DNA from: Caulobacteraceae bacterium
Lineage (GTDB): Bacteria > Pseudomonadota > Alphaproteobacteria > Caulobacterales > Caulobacteraceae
Assembly (NCBI GenBank): GCA_025352165.1
Contig: JANXTX010000386.1
Coordinates: 1 to 36,126 of the forward strand
Reading direction: 5' to 3'
DNA: 36,126 nucleotides
Shown here: one piece after another, positions 8,043-17,275 of the stretch
Numbering within the stretch: the stretch's first letter is position 1
How the letters are laid out: every line of letters starts with the position of its first letter
Notes under the pieces: model-generated
Told to the model about the DNA's origin: nothing
Databases searched by the model: none
Seen by the model: the letters and a program-made list of their open reading frames with translations, nothing else
Position numbers and translations under genes: made by a program

Positions 8043-10084
8043 GGTGTGAGCGCCTTTATGGTGAGCGCGCCTATGCCGAATTGATAGACAATGGCCGCGA
8101 CATCCAGCAGCTTCTGCCACCCTCTGCTGGAGGTGCGCACCGGCACAAATATCACATCGCCCGGTTGGGCAGGATGGTCCCGCAGATCGCGGACGACGCG
8201 GCTAGATATGACCGATCCGTTGGCCCGAACGACGAAGATCGCTCCGCGGTCAGCGTAACGCTGTTCACCACCCGCCTGGGCCAGATAGTCGCGAATTCGG
8301 CCCGATTCGTTGAACGCGAATGAACCTGTTTGATAGACGGCCCCGAAAACGCCGACGGTCACCGGGCGCGGCGGAATGAATATCCTGTCGTTGTTCTCAA
8401 GCGAAAGCGCACCCGGCAAAGTGGAGGCGCCATAGGCGATGTCGAGGACAAGGCGGCCATCGGGCTTATGTTGCTTGAGCCGCTCTATAACCTGTTCGAC
8501 GGCCAATTCCTTCGGGGCGCTCGTGGCGGCCCTTTCGATCGGACCATTAAGCGATGAGACCATCTCGGCCGCGGCTGACACCTCGAGGCTGTCTATCGCC
8601 TTGTCGAAACTCGCCTGTTGATCGGCGCGGATGCTATCTCGCTGAAAGGTCGTACCATAGGCGAAGGCATGGTCGGTGAGGCCGCCAGCCTGTGTGACGA
8701 GGTCGGCCACCATTGTGCCGGGCTTCATGAAATATCGGCCCGGATGATCAACCTCGCCCTCGATCGTAACGAGAACGGCCTGCCGCTCTCGCGGGCGGGT
8801 GACGTCGGCGACCGATAGCACGCGAACCAGTTCACCGCCCTCGGCCGGATTGTCCTTAGCCGCGATGAAATCGATTTGCCGCATACCCGTGGTGTCCGCA
8901 TCCGCCAGACGCTGAATGACCAGCCTCGTGGAATCGGCTAGCGAATTGAGACCACCGGCGAAGCCGATAACGTCGCCCAGTGTTTCTCCTCGCTTGATCT
9001 CGAATATCGCTTCGGAGTTGACGCTGCCGGCAATGGCAATTTCCGGGCCGGCTGGGTCAACGTTGATCACATCGCCGTTCTGAAGCACGACATCGTGACT
9101 CTTGTCACCCCGCATCAACAGATCGTACAGGTCCAGCGTGGTGACCAGCTGTCCGGCACGCCGCAGTTCGATCGAGCGGAAACTTCCTCCGCCGGAAGGT
9201 CCACCCGCAGTCAGAATCGCGTCTAACATCGTCGCTAGACTACCTACGGTGTATGCGCCCGGGCTTGCCGCATAGCCGGTAACGTAGACGGTGATGCCGT
9301 GCAGGCGGCCAATAGAAACCGACAGGCGCGCCTGCCGGTACTGATCTGCAAATCGCCGAGACATGGCGTCAGCGAGGTCGCCATAGCGGATTCCGCCAAC
9401 GTTGATGGCGCCGATTTTTGGAATGAAGATGCGACCTTCGCTGTCGATGGTCAGTGACAGGTTGGCTTCAACCGATCCGGTCACTCCGATGATCAGTTCG
9501 TCGCCGGGATTGAGGCGGTAGTCGGGCGGTACGGTCGTCGTGGGCGGAGTCGTGAAGCCTCTGGCGCCTGGCAGGGTCAGCGACGATGCAAATCTGGCAA
9601 GTCGACGGCCCAGGCTTTGATCTACAAAAGTCTCAAACTCATTGGGCGCCGGCGGGGGTCTTGAAACCAGCTGGAACTGGCCCGGAGAGGAGCCGGGCTT
9701 CACATAAAACGCCTGCGAAGTTTGAGTTGCATCCGGCGCGCCAAGAGGTTTTTCTGTCGCGGATTCTCGCGATGTCGATGGCGCCGACTGGTTCCCAGGG
9801 TTGGCGATGTAGGCGGGGCTGTATGGTATCGTCTGGGTAAGTCCACGGGACGACTGGCCTGCCCCAGCACCGAACGAAGCGCCGCCCGATTGTCCGGAAC
9901 AGCCGGTGGCTGTCGGATCGGTTCCGCCGAAGCCGGCCTGGCCTTGTGTCGAAGAACAGTTCTGCTGCGAAGACTGGTCAGATCCGCTAAGTTGGGCGCG
10001 GCTCGTGGCTGTCCATGTCACGGCCACAAGGCACGACACGCAAAGCAGCCGCAGTGCTGACACAGTTGTTCGAACGGGTCGCAT
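8039..10084 (-). CDS. Wza-like outer-membrane polysaccharide export protein with SLBB repeats
   Basis: Taken as 681 residues from the ATG at 10084. A TTG at 10108 with AAGGA 9 bases upstream is a serious alternative. The N-terminus is a signal peptide (Arg-rich, then ALRLLCVSCLVAV, cleavage near SRA-Q) without a clear lipobox. A Ser/Gly/Gln-rich low-complexity stretch follows, then the polysaccharide-export domain beginning PPDYRLNPGDELIIGVTG. At least three SLBB-type beta-grasp repeats come after, recognisable as ITVYVTGYAASPGAYTVGS, VLVTIEGEVDHPGRYFMKPG and VTVGVFGAVYQTGSFAF. The protein should form the outer-membrane/periplasmic channel through which the polymer made by this locus leaves the cell. 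It is nearly twice as long as E. coli Wza, as in many SLBB-rich exporters. The next gene starts inside its stop codon. Confidence 0.88.
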   Translation of the reverse strand: MRPVRTTVSALRLLCVSCLVAVTWTATSRAQLSGSDQSSQQNCSSTQGQAGFGGTDPTATGCSGQSGGASFGAGAGQSSRGLTQTIPYSPAYIANPGNQSAPSTSRESATEKPLGAPDATQTSQAFYVKPGSSPGQFQLVSRPPPAPNEFETFVDQSLGRRLARFASSLTLPGARGFTTPPTTTVPPDYRLNPGDELIIGVTGSVEANLSLTIDSEGRIFIPKIGAINVGGIRYGDLADAMSRRFADQYRQARLSVSIGRLHGITVYVTGYAASPGAYTVGSLATMLDAILTAGGPSGGGSFRSIELRRAGQLVTTLDLYDLLMRGDKSHDVVLQNGDVINVDPAGPEIAIAGSVNSEAIFEIKRGETLGDVIGFAGGLNSLADSTRLVIQRLADADTTGMRQIDFIAAKDNPAEGGELVRVLSVADVTRPRERQAVLVTIEGEVDHPGRYFMKPGTMVADLVTQAGGLTDHAFAYGTTFQRDSIRADQQASFDKAIDSLEVSAAAEMVSSLNGPIERAATSAPKELAVEQVIERLKQHKPDGRLVLDIAYGASTLPGALSLENNDRIFIPPRPVTVGVFGAVYQTGSFAFNESGRIRDYLAQAGGEQRYADRGAIFVVRANGSVISSRVVRDLRDHPAQPGDVIFVPVRTSSRGWQKLLDVAAIVYQFGIGALTIKALTP

Positions 10085-10228
10085 TTTCACTCGTCTAGCC
10101 TGCGTCAATCGACATTATCCTTACACAGTACCGCCGGGCTCTCTTGCCGCATCAACAGGTTGCAACGTGATCATAGACGATATCGCGGGAAACGCGCGAC
10201 CCGTCGGATCGGTTTCCCCTTCGTCGAT

Positions 10229-12064
10229 TCATTCGATGAGTGGAATCAACATGTTGTCGGCAAATTCGTCGCGATCTAGGAAGGGCGCGAGATCTTCAAG
10301 GGCCGAAGTGACCATGCGTCCGTCGTCGAGCCTGCGTGAGCTGAGCTTCGGCGCGAAAGCCTGGGACTTGTCGAGCATCACCTCGCACATTTGCGGGCCG
10401 GCGCTCTCAAGCGTTTGCCTGACTGCATCGTCGAGTCCGGAATGGGCCGAGATCCGTCGTACGCCGAACCCGAACGCCATCCCGACTTTTTGAAAGTCGG
10501 GAAAGCTGACGCCGCTTTCCGGGCCGCATCCGACGATATTATCGGCAAAGTAATTTTGCTGAGTTTGGCGGATCGAATGGTACCCGTCGTTGTTGAGTAC
10601 GAACAGCTTGATGGGCAACTGCTGCCCGACAATTGTCTGTAGTTCCTGCAGATTCATCATCACGCTTCCGTCACCGGCGATGCAGACGATTCTTTTGGCC
10701 CGCGGGTTGGCGTAATAGGCCCCGATCGCCGCCGGCAGGTCGAAACCCATTGAGGCGGAACCTGAGTTGGAGAACAGGCGTTGTCCCTGCTTCAGTTGGG
10801 CCGCCTGGAAAGTTACGACACAAGCGGTGCCATCACCGGTCACCACGACGTCATCGGCGTTCAGGCAATCAAACAAAACTGAAGCGAAGCAATAGGGGTT
10901 TATCGGCGATTCAGTGGCCCAGTATTCAGGCAGCACCACCGGATATCGCTGCACACGGTTCCTGCACCAGCTCAGATATTCGCCGTGTTCGGGAGGGGGC
11001 GAATATCCCTCCAGTTCATCCCTCAGGATGGACAGGAATTGGGTAAGGTCTGCATGGATCGGAAAGTCGATAGAGAGGGTGGGCTTGCCTAATTCCGCCG
11101 TGTCGGCGTCCACCATAACCTTGAAGGCAGCGCGGGCGAACGAACCCCAGTTGTAGCTGATCTGACGGATGTTAAGCCGGCATCCGAGGACAAGCAGGAA
11201 GTCCGCGTTCTGTACGGAGAAGTTTCCGGGCCTGTCCCCAACCGTGCCTGGCCGTCCGACGTAGAGCGGATGATCATTGGCGACGAGGTCATGGGCGTTG
11301 AAAGCAGTCGCCACGGGCGTTGCAAGGCAATTTGCCACATCCAGGAACAGGTCGGCGCAACCTGCGATTCGTACGCCGGTGCCAGGCATGATGCAGGGGC
11401 GTTTGGCTTTCCGAAGTTGCGCGATTACCTCTTGGACTGCTTCACGCAATGGATCGCCGAGAAGTGGTAGCCGCTCGGTAGGTAACCCCGCCGCATATGG
11501 TTCGGTCCCAGGGTCAAATCCCACCAGAATTTCGGGGTCAATATATGCGCCCTGAATGTCGATGGGCATGTCGACCCAGGCTGGCCCAGGCCGACCTGTC
11601 GTAGCGAGATGATATGCTTTTTCGATTTCATATCGAATCCGCGCCGGATCTTCGATCGTCACCGCATATTTTGTTATGCCGCCCACCATGCGGACGATAT
11701 CGACTTCCTGATCGCCCAGTTGACGCAGGCCCATCGGAAAGTTCCCCGCGATCGTTTCTCGGCGGACCTGACCAGATACGACCAGCATCGGCAGGCTATC
11801 CGTATAAGCGCCGAACACACCGTTCAGGGCATTGATTCCACCGGGGCCGGTGGTCACGTTTAGAATCGCCGGTCTGCCGCCCAGGCGGGCGTATCCGTCC
11901 GCGGCCATTGCCGCGCCCTGCTCGTTGTGGAAGCAAACGCATGTGAGGTCCTTGTCCCGGCCAAATGCGTCGTTGAGGTGCATTGCTCCCCCACCCGTCA
12001 CCAGGAAGACGTGCGACATCCCTTTGCGTGCCAGCAGGTTGGCTATGTAGTCGGCGACGCGCAT
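10229..12064 (-). CDS. Thiamine-diphosphate-dependent enzyme, acetolactate synthase-like (YerE-type candidate)
   Basis: The 611-residue protein has the three-domain layout of acetolactate synthase-like enzymes. E48 in CFHNEQGAAMAADGYAR is the glutamate that activates ThDP; TTGPGGINALNGVFGAYTDS follows. The Mg/ThDP motif GDGS begins at 464 and ends with the NN pair at 491-492. True acetolactate synthase genes normally sit with ilvN/ilvC, which are absent. The gene instead lies between a NeuB-type synthase and a Wza-like exporter, with rfbG/rfbH in the same locus. YerE of Yersinia is a known ThDP/FAD enzyme that adds a two-carbon unit from pyruvate to CDP-3,6-dideoxy-4-keto-glucose, the product of the RfbG/RfbH route. 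A YerE-like role is therefore plausible but is inference. Other C-C bond-forming or 2-oxo-acid decarboxylating roles remain possible. Confidence 0.8.
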   Translation of the reverse strand: MRVADYIANLLARKGMSHVFLVTGGGAMHLNDAFGRDKDLTCVCFHNEQGAAMAADGYARLGGRPAILNVTTGPGGINALNGVFGAYTDSLPMLVVSGQVRRETIAGNFPMGLRQLGDQEVDIVRMVGGITKYAVTIEDPARIRYEIEKAYHLATTGRPGPAWVDMPIDIQGAYIDPEILVGFDPGTEPYAAGLPTERLPLLGDPLREAVQEVIAQLRKAKRPCIMPGTGVRIAGCADLFLDVANCLATPVATAFNAHDLVANDHPLYVGRPGTVGDRPGNFSVQNADFLLVLGCRLNIRQISYNWGSFARAAFKVMVDADTAELGKPTLSIDFPIHADLTQFLSILRDELEGYSPPPEHGEYLSWCRNRVQRYPVVLPEYWATESPINPYCFASVLFDCLNADDVVVTGDGTACVVTFQAAQLKQGQRLFSNSGSASMGFDLPAAIGAYYANPRAKRIVCIAGDGSVMMNLQELQTIVGQQLPIKLFVLNNDGYHSIRQTQQNYFADNIVGCGPESGVSFPDFQKVGMAFGFGVRRISAHSGLDDAVRQTLESAGPQMCEVMLDKSQAFAPKLSSRRLDDGRMVTSALEDLAPFLDRDEFADNMLIPLIE

Positions 12065-12242
12065 GAATGATCAGGACCTTGGTTTTGCTCGCCGAAACCC
12101 GTCGGGCTTCGAGGCGGCGGGACATTGATGGGCAACGCTTTGTCCCGGGGTCGGGTCTGGCGTGAAAGTCTGCTATCTGGCTTCGGCAACGGCTCCGGGT
12201 TCTATCCAGGACTCGGCCCCGTCATTCCAAAGGGTTCTCATT

Positions 12243-13388
12243 TTAGTTTGAGGCGGCTCGCCGCAATGGCGCCCCCAGGAGTCCATCGGATGGCGCGACG
12301 CCCCTGTCTTCGACCAATCGCTGGAGCCGGAGATCGTTGGAGTAGGGGCAGTCGATGTCGCGGAGGTTGATTGGTCCGTCCGCACTAACCGGTCTCTTGA
12401 GCATCTCCCCGGCGGTAAATTCACGCACAGAAACCTGACCATGAATCAGCGGGATTGCAAAATATACGTCATCCGACGTTAATACATGTCCAGGCAACAT
12501 TGTCCGACGTGCATAGACGCCCCTGACGAGTTCATCCAGATACCTGGTTTCCTTTTCTGGAGCCTTGCGCTTGGTCTCAGACGAACTACCACAGATCTCT
12601 TTCGCTTTATGGAATGCCTTGAACCAGACGTCAGCCTGCGCGGGTAGAGTGCAGTAGGGTGACACTGGGACCCCCTCAAAATCGATGTCTATGTGGCGCT
12701 CGAATGTGCGCGCGCCCTTGGCATAGGCCATCATCACGGATGAGTACCAATCCGTCATTTCGTGAGTGGAGAAGCCGATTACGTTTTCCGGATAACGTTC
12801 ACGCAAGAAGTCTATCTGGTTGAGTTCAAGTTCATCGTCACGAGAAGGGTAAATTGAAACGCAATGGTTCAGTGCGAACGGAATTTCGCGACATTTGAAG
12901 AATTCGACAAGGTTATCTATGTCCTCAAGCGAAGAACCCCCTGAAGACGCAATCACTGGTTTGCCAGTTGAAGCCATTTTTTCAATCAAGTGCCAGTCAC
13001 GGATGTCGGAACTGGCGATTTTCAGCATCTCAACGCCAAACTCAACAGATTTGTCGACTGAAATTTCGTCGAAAGGCGTCACCATGGTCATCATGCCGGT
13101 GGCCCGAACGCCTTCGACAAGCGTTCTTAGTGCGGACCAGGATAGGTGAGTTGCGATCACCTTCTTGATGTAGCGATGATCCTGCCGAAAGCGATGATCC
13201 ACATGAACGAATGAGTCGACGTCCCGGAACTGAAGCTTTATGGCTGCCTTTACATTATTTCGTCGGGCGACATCGCCAAATTCGGTGACTATTCTTATGC
13301 CTCGTTCGATGCTGCCCCAATGGTTGTTGGCGAGTTCAAGCACAAAAAGATCATCGAATATATTCGCGGTCACTTTGTTGTTCTCCAT
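12243..13388 (-). CDS. NeuB-family sialic acid synthase-like protein with C-terminal SAF domain
   Basis: The 381-residue protein has a TIM barrel of the NeuB family at about residues 15-265: LELANNHWGS (18-26), KLQF (51-54), TPFD (104-107), KIASSDI (123-129), HCVSIYPS (175-182), GFSTHE (205-210) and FERHIDID (229-236). An antifreeze-like SAF domain follows at about 288-345. NeuB enzymes condense phosphoenolpyruvate with a sugar aldehyde to give 9-carbon ulosonic acids. Several motif positions differ from classic NeuB (HCVS for HCTS, GFSTHE for the GxSDHT form), so the substrate may not be N-acetylmannosamine. No epimerase (NeuC) or CMP-sugar synthetase (NeuA) is in the window. No good ribosome-binding site precedes the ATG, and a 5-bp hairpin (13400-13414) sits just upstream. 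It is the first gene of the minus-strand polysaccharide series. Confidence 0.85.
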   Translation of the reverse strand: MENNKVTANIFDDLFVLELANNHWGSIERGIRIVTEFGDVARRNNVKAAIKLQFRDVDSFVHVDHRFRQDHRYIKKVIATHLSWSALRTLVEGVRATGMMTMVTPFDEISVDKSVEFGVEMLKIASSDIRDWHLIEKMASTGKPVIASSGGSSLEDIDNLVEFFKCREIPFALNHCVSIYPSRDDELELNQIDFLRERYPENVIGFSTHEMTDWYSSVMMAYAKGARTFERHIDIDFEGVPVSPYCTLPAQADVWFKAFHKAKEICGSSSETKRKAPEKETRYLDELVRGVYARRTMLPGHVLTSDDVYFAIPLIHGQVSVREFTAGEMLKRPVSADGPINLRDIDCPYSNDLRLQRLVEDRGVAPSDGLLGAPLRRAASN

Positions 13389-13741
13389 ACATAACTATCG
13401 GCGCTTGATGCGCCGGCGTCAGCCCCCCAAAACACAAAGTCCTTCACCCAAGGCGCTAGTGTTACAACACCAAATCGCGTGCCCGCGACGATTGTGTCGT
13501 TGTCGGCGGGGACCCGTCCAAAGCCCCGGCGCCTGTCCACCTCGGATGACTGCCCATAGTATCGCCAGGTGCGATGAACAACGGATGAACGGCGCGGCGG
13601 GTGGTGGATGGGGGGCTCCTGTTGCGTTGCGGCCTCCACCAGCAAGCGATAGGAGTGTGTCAAAATCAGGCCATTGGCCGCTACAGGGCAATCTGGATTG
13701 GCAATTGAGTTTTCGGTATCGCGGCACAGTGGCGCGCGAAG
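13389..13741. promoter_or_regulatory. Divergent intergenic region between the NeuB-like and GT87-like genes
   Basis: This 353-base region should hold the promoters of the minus-strand polysaccharide series and of the plus-strand paralogue. Visible structures are a hairpin GGCGC-TTGAT-GCGCC at 13400-13414, in the leader of the NeuB-like gene, and an imperfect stem pairing CCCGCGAC (13482-13489) with GTCGGCGGG (13502-13510). I find no convincing sigma-70-type promoter and no coding frame with family-like sequence. Confidence 0.35.
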
Positions 13742-15085
13742 ATGAGGGGGCCTTCAAGCCCCAAACCTCAAAGGATCGAAGCCCTATTCGCCTTGCTGCT
13801 TCTGGCGTCGATCGTGTGTGCGCTGGTTCATCTTGGCCGACAGGGTTACCTGCCTCAGCCCTTCTATTACCAAATCGGCGCTTCCGAGATGGACTTGTAC
13901 TCGACCGCCTACTGGGCCTACCACCAAGGCGCCTACACTTTATGGCATAGCCTTTACCCGCCGATATCGTTCGACTTTCTAAGGTTGTTTACGGTGCCCG
14001 CTTGCTATGTGGCGGACGAGGCGGCAGGTCGGCGTTGCGACTCGATCGCATCGATATTTCTTGCCGGCATGTTCCTGCTGAACTTCGTCCTGGTCTGGTT
14101 GACCTATCGGCGTGTCGATCGGCGAACTGCGATCCCGAGGGCTATCGCCGTCGCCGCGGGACTTCCGATGCTCTACGCGCTTGAGCGCGGGAATCTGCTC
14201 ATTCCCTGCTTCACGGCATTTGTTCTGGGCGCCGGGACGCTTGTCCGTTCGCCGGTGTGGCGCAAAGTGGCCCTGGCTGTGTCAGTAAACTTCAAGCCCT
14301 ATTTGTTGGTCGTGATCCTGCCGGCGGTTGCCAGACGTGATTGGCGCTGGCTGTTTGGATTCGGGCTGGTCGGGCTCCTTATCTACGGCGTCACATTCAT
14401 ATTGCAGGGCGACGGGACGCCCGTACAGCTTCTCAGTGGAATGAGCGCGTATGCGGGGGGTAAGCAGGACGCCCTGTGGGCCAACCTGTATTTCTCGACT
14501 TCCTACTGGCCTTTGATTCGTTTTCTTGAGGCGCGCCAGGCGTTCGCCGCATACATGAACCCGCGGTCAATCGCGGTCATGGGTGGATGCCTCATCGGCC
14601 TTATGCGAATTGTGCAGGTTGGGTCGGCGGCATGCATGGTCGCGGCGATCGCCCGACCATCGCGGGTCGACGCCAATCGTTTCATGGCCCTCTATGCCGG
14701 GTTGATCTTCACCACCGTTACCAACGGGTCGAGCGGCTATGCGCAGTTCTTCTTATATTTCCTGGTCTTCCTGGAGCCATGGCGAGGAGCCGTTCGTATC
14801 GCGATATTGATTTCATCCTATCTGTTGTGTCTGCCGGCGGACCAGGCGATCTGGCCGATGATCCATGGGGTAGCTTATAGTTTTCTTGGCGGGAGGGAGG
14901 TTTCATATTCATTTGGGGTTTCCGTCGGGCAGATTTTGCGACCGGGCCTGTTGCTGGTGGTCCAGTTTGGCCTCATAGCGCTCAACCTGAGAGACTCGTT
15001 CGGCGTTCGTGAAGAACCCCGCGACGAACAGACTGGAAGCCCGCATGCATCGACGTCCGTTGCGGGGTCGTTCCCCAAGCTATAG
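13742..15085 (+). CDS. Polytopic membrane glycosyltransferase, GT87-like, copy 2 (paralogue of 4270-5604)
   Basis: The 447-residue protein is collinear with the protein at 4270-5604 over its whole length. Shared landmarks are a first-loop acidic MDxxxxAYWA block (D51), LYPPISF against VYPPLSF, LPMLYALERGN against LPMLYTLERGN, and VNFKPYL in both. I estimate identity at around 40 percent by eye. It has about ten membrane segments and likely is a GT-C transferase using polyprenyl-phosphate sugars. Unlike copy 1 it has no adjacent gtrA/gtrB-like genes and points away from the cluster, so it may share the donor made by that pair or use another. The start has only a weak ribosome-binding site. The next gene begins about 50 bases downstream. 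Confidence 0.7.
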   Translation: MRGPSSPKPQRIEALFALLLLASIVCALVHLGRQGYLPQPFYYQIGASEMDLYSTAYWAYHQGAYTLWHSLYPPISFDFLRLFTVPACYVADEAAGRRCDSIASIFLAGMFLLNFVLVWLTYRRVDRRTAIPRAIAVAAGLPMLYALERGNLLIPCFTAFVLGAGTLVRSPVWRKVALAVSVNFKPYLLVVILPAVARRDWRWLFGFGLVGLLIYGVTFILQGDGTPVQLLSGMSAYAGGKQDALWANLYFSTSYWPLIRFLEARQAFAAYMNPRSIAVMGGCLIGLMRIVQVGSAACMVAAIARPSRVDANRFMALYAGLIFTTVTNGSSGYAQFFLYFLVFLEPWRGAVRIAILISSYLLCLPADQAIWPMIHGVAYSFLGGREVSYSFGVSVGQILRPGLLLVVQFGLIALNLRDSFGVREEPRDEQTGSPHASTSVAGSFPKL

Positions 15086-15132
15086 GTTCCGGCGGTCCCT
15101 GGCCGCCCGGGGTGCATGCGGAGTTTCACTAC

Positions 15133-15915
15133 GTGGTTGATTTTGTCGAAGAGGTCGAAGAGCAACTTCGCTCGGACCGTTATCGCAGTCTCGCGAGACG
15201 GGCTTGGCCTTGGTTCCTTGCGGCCCTGGTCGCCGTCGTAGTGGGGTGGCTGGTTGCGTGGGGATATAATGCTTGGCGTGATCGCAATATCGGCCACGCA
15301 TCGGTTGCATATGACAAGGCGATAACTGATCTTGCTCAAGGCGATCAAACTGGCGCCTACACCGCACTTGACGATGTCGGCAAGTCCGGCCCGGCTGGAT
15401 ATCGCACCCTTGCCTTGCTCGGGCAGGGGAATATGCGTCTGGCCGCCGGAAAGAGTACCGAGGCTGTTGCACTGTTTGATCAGGCAGCCAAATCAGCGCC
15501 AAACGCGATACTCGGAGATTTCGCCAGGTTGCGGGCTGCGCAGGCGCTCCTTGATACCGCCCCCTATGTTCAGCTTGCGCCAAGGCTTCAGGCGTTGATC
15601 GGTGAAAAAAAGCCGTTTGGTCTGCAGGCCAGAGAGGTTTTGGCCATGGCCAAACTCGAGGCGGGACAAACCGCTGCGGCGAAGGCGGATTTCAGTGCGC
15701 TCAGCATCACCTTGGGGGTCACTCAGTCTATGCGCTCGCGGGCCGAGGCGGCAATTGGTCTGATCGACTCTGGGCAGGCCGGTGCGGTAGTGCAGGTCGC
15801 CAAGGCCGCCGCCACACTGCCGCCACTAACTCCGCAGAATGCAATGGGCGCTCCGCCTTCTCAGGCCGACGCTCAGGAAGGCGCCGGCGCGAACGCCGAC
15901 GGGAATGCTCAATGA
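15133..15915 (+). CDS. YfgM-like inner-membrane TPR protein
   Basis: Taken as 260 residues from a GTG at 15133, which has GGAG 9 bases upstream; a GTG at 15112 in the same frame lacks such a site. A cytosolic head (VDFVEEVEEQLRSDRYRSLARR) is followed by one membrane helix (WPWFLAALVAVVVGWLVAW) and then a periplasmic region of TPR-like helices. The tail is Ala/Gly/Gln-rich. This matches the YfgM family, which associates with periplasmic chaperones and the Sec translocon. The gene is directly followed by a BamB-like gene in ATGA overlap and then der, the same yfgM-bamB-der order as in E. coli. Family assignment is good. Confidence 0.85.
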   Translation: MVDFVEEVEEQLRSDRYRSLARRAWPWFLAALVAVVVGWLVAWGYNAWRDRNIGHASVAYDKAITDLAQGDQTGAYTALDDVGKSGPAGYRTLALLGQGNMRLAAGKSTEAVALFDQAAKSAPNAILGDFARLRAAQALLDTAPYVQLAPRLQALIGEKKPFGLQAREVLAMAKLEAGQTAAAKADFSALSITLGVTQSMRSRAEAAIGLIDSGQAGAVVQVAKAAATLPPLTPQNAMGAPPSQADAQEGAGANADGNAQ

Positions 15916-17261
15916 AGAGTTTTCGTAGTTTCGGAATTCTCGCGCTTTCAGCGGCGCTGGCGCTGGGGGGTTGCGCGACCGTCTCGAAAGTGGGGAGCAT
16001 CACCCCGTTTCACGGGAAGAAGGGGCCGAAGAAAAAAATTGCTGGCGTACGCATACCAATCATTGCGGCAAGCGAACAACTGACTGTTTCGGACACCCTC
16101 AAGGGGCAGGACTTCTTCTTGCCCGCGCCCGCGCCGCAGACTGACTGGCCCTTGCCTGGCGCGACGCCTGCACAGTCGGTTGAGAACGTCGATGCCGCGC
16201 CGGCTTTCACAGTCGCGTGGCGGCGATCATTCGGCGTTCCGTCCTCGCGAAGAAATCACGTAACGGCGCCGCCGATCGCCGCGGCCGGTAGAGTGTACGT
16301 TATGGATGGCGTGGCGACCGTGTCGGCTCACGATGCTTTGACTGGCGCGACCGTCTGGCACGCAAATGTCATGCCCAGGTCGAAGCGTGACCATGAGGCC
16401 TGGGGTGGCGGGTTGGCCTATGCCAATGGCCGCGTTTTCGTCTCGTCAGGTTTCCGCGAAGTTGTCGCGCTTGACGCCGCCAACGGCGCAGTGGTGTGGC
16501 GCGTCCGGACCGACGCCCCGATCCATGCCGCTCCTACGGTTTCAGGCGGCCGCGTCTTCGTCTCCGATGTCGAGGATGAACTGTTTGCGTTCGATGAGGC
16601 AACCGGCAATCAGGATTGGACATATCAGGCTCTTACCGAGCCAGCACGCATTCTGGCTGCGTCCAGCCCTGCGGTAGACAATGATACGGTGGTCGCGTCG
16701 TTTGCTTCGGGCGAGCTTGTCGCGCTCCGCGCCGCAAACGGCAATGAGCTTTGGAACGCGAGCCTTTCGCGCGCCAATCGCACCAATGCCCTATCCGAGA
16801 TTCGCGATATTCCCGGGCGACCTGTCATCTACAAGAATGACGTCTATTCGGTCAGCCACTCAGATGTCCTGGCGGCAGTGGATTTGCGTACCGGGTCAAC
16901 GCGTTGGACCCTGCCCGTTTCGGCAATCACAAGCCCTTGGCCGTCGGGGGACGCCGTATTCGCCGTTGATCAATCGGGTAAGGTGATTTGCGCGGCCCGC
17001 GAGACCGGGCAGATTTATTGGATTCGCGACCTTAACGACGGTCTGGCGAAGAAGAAGAGGGCTTATTGGTCCAGCCCACTGCTCGCGTCCAATCGCCTGA
17101 TCACGCTATCGAGCAAGGGCGAGGCAGTAGCGTTGAACGCCAAGACCGGCGCCGTAGAACGTCGCGTCCACCTGGGTTCCGATGTGCTTATCGGGCCTAT
17201 TGCCGTCAACGGCATGATCTATGTGGTGACTGACTCCGCGCAATTGATAGCGATCCGGTAG
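15912..17261 (+). CDS. bamB: BamB-like outer-membrane lipoprotein, PQQ-type beta-propeller
   Basis: The 449-residue protein begins with a lipoprotein signal peptide: [13 protein letters not shown], with C21 as the lipidated residue. After a linker of about 75 residues come repeated propeller blades with the DAxxGxxxWxxx signature, such as [28 protein letters not shown] and [13 protein letters not shown]. It should be the BamB component of the outer-membrane protein assembly machine, periplasm-facing. Position between yfgM-like and der genes supports this. The ATG at 15912 overlaps the upstream stop. Another propeller lipoprotein function cannot be ruled out without alignment. Confidence 0.88.
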   Translation: MKSFRSFGILALSAALALGGCATVSKVGSITPFHGKKGPKKKIAGVRIPIIAASEQLTVSDTLKGQDFFLPAPAPQTDWPLPGATPAQSVENVDAAPAFTVAWRRSFGVPSSRRNHVTAPPIAAAGRVYVMDGVATVSAHDALTGATVWHANVMPRSKRDHEAWGGGLAYANGRVFVSSGFREVVALDAANGAVVWRVRTDAPIHAAPTVSGGRVFVSDVEDELFAFDEATGNQDWTYQALTEPARILAASSPAVDNDTVVASFASGELVALRAANGNELWNASLSRANRTNALSEIRDIPGRPVIYKNDVYSVSHSDVLAAVDLRTGSTRWTLPVSAITSPWPSGDAVFAVDQSGKVICAARETGQIYWIRDLNDGLAKKKRAYWSSPLLASNRLITLSSKGEAVALNAKTGAVERRVHLGSDVLIGPIAVNGMIYVVTDSAQLIAIR

Positions 17262-17275
17262 AATCGAGACGCCTC

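Noticed and set aside
10229-12064. Biosynthetic acetolactate synthase large subunit (ilvB)
   Set aside because: No small subunit or ilvC nearby and the context is wholly polysaccharide; family membership alone does not support branched-chain amino acid synthesis.
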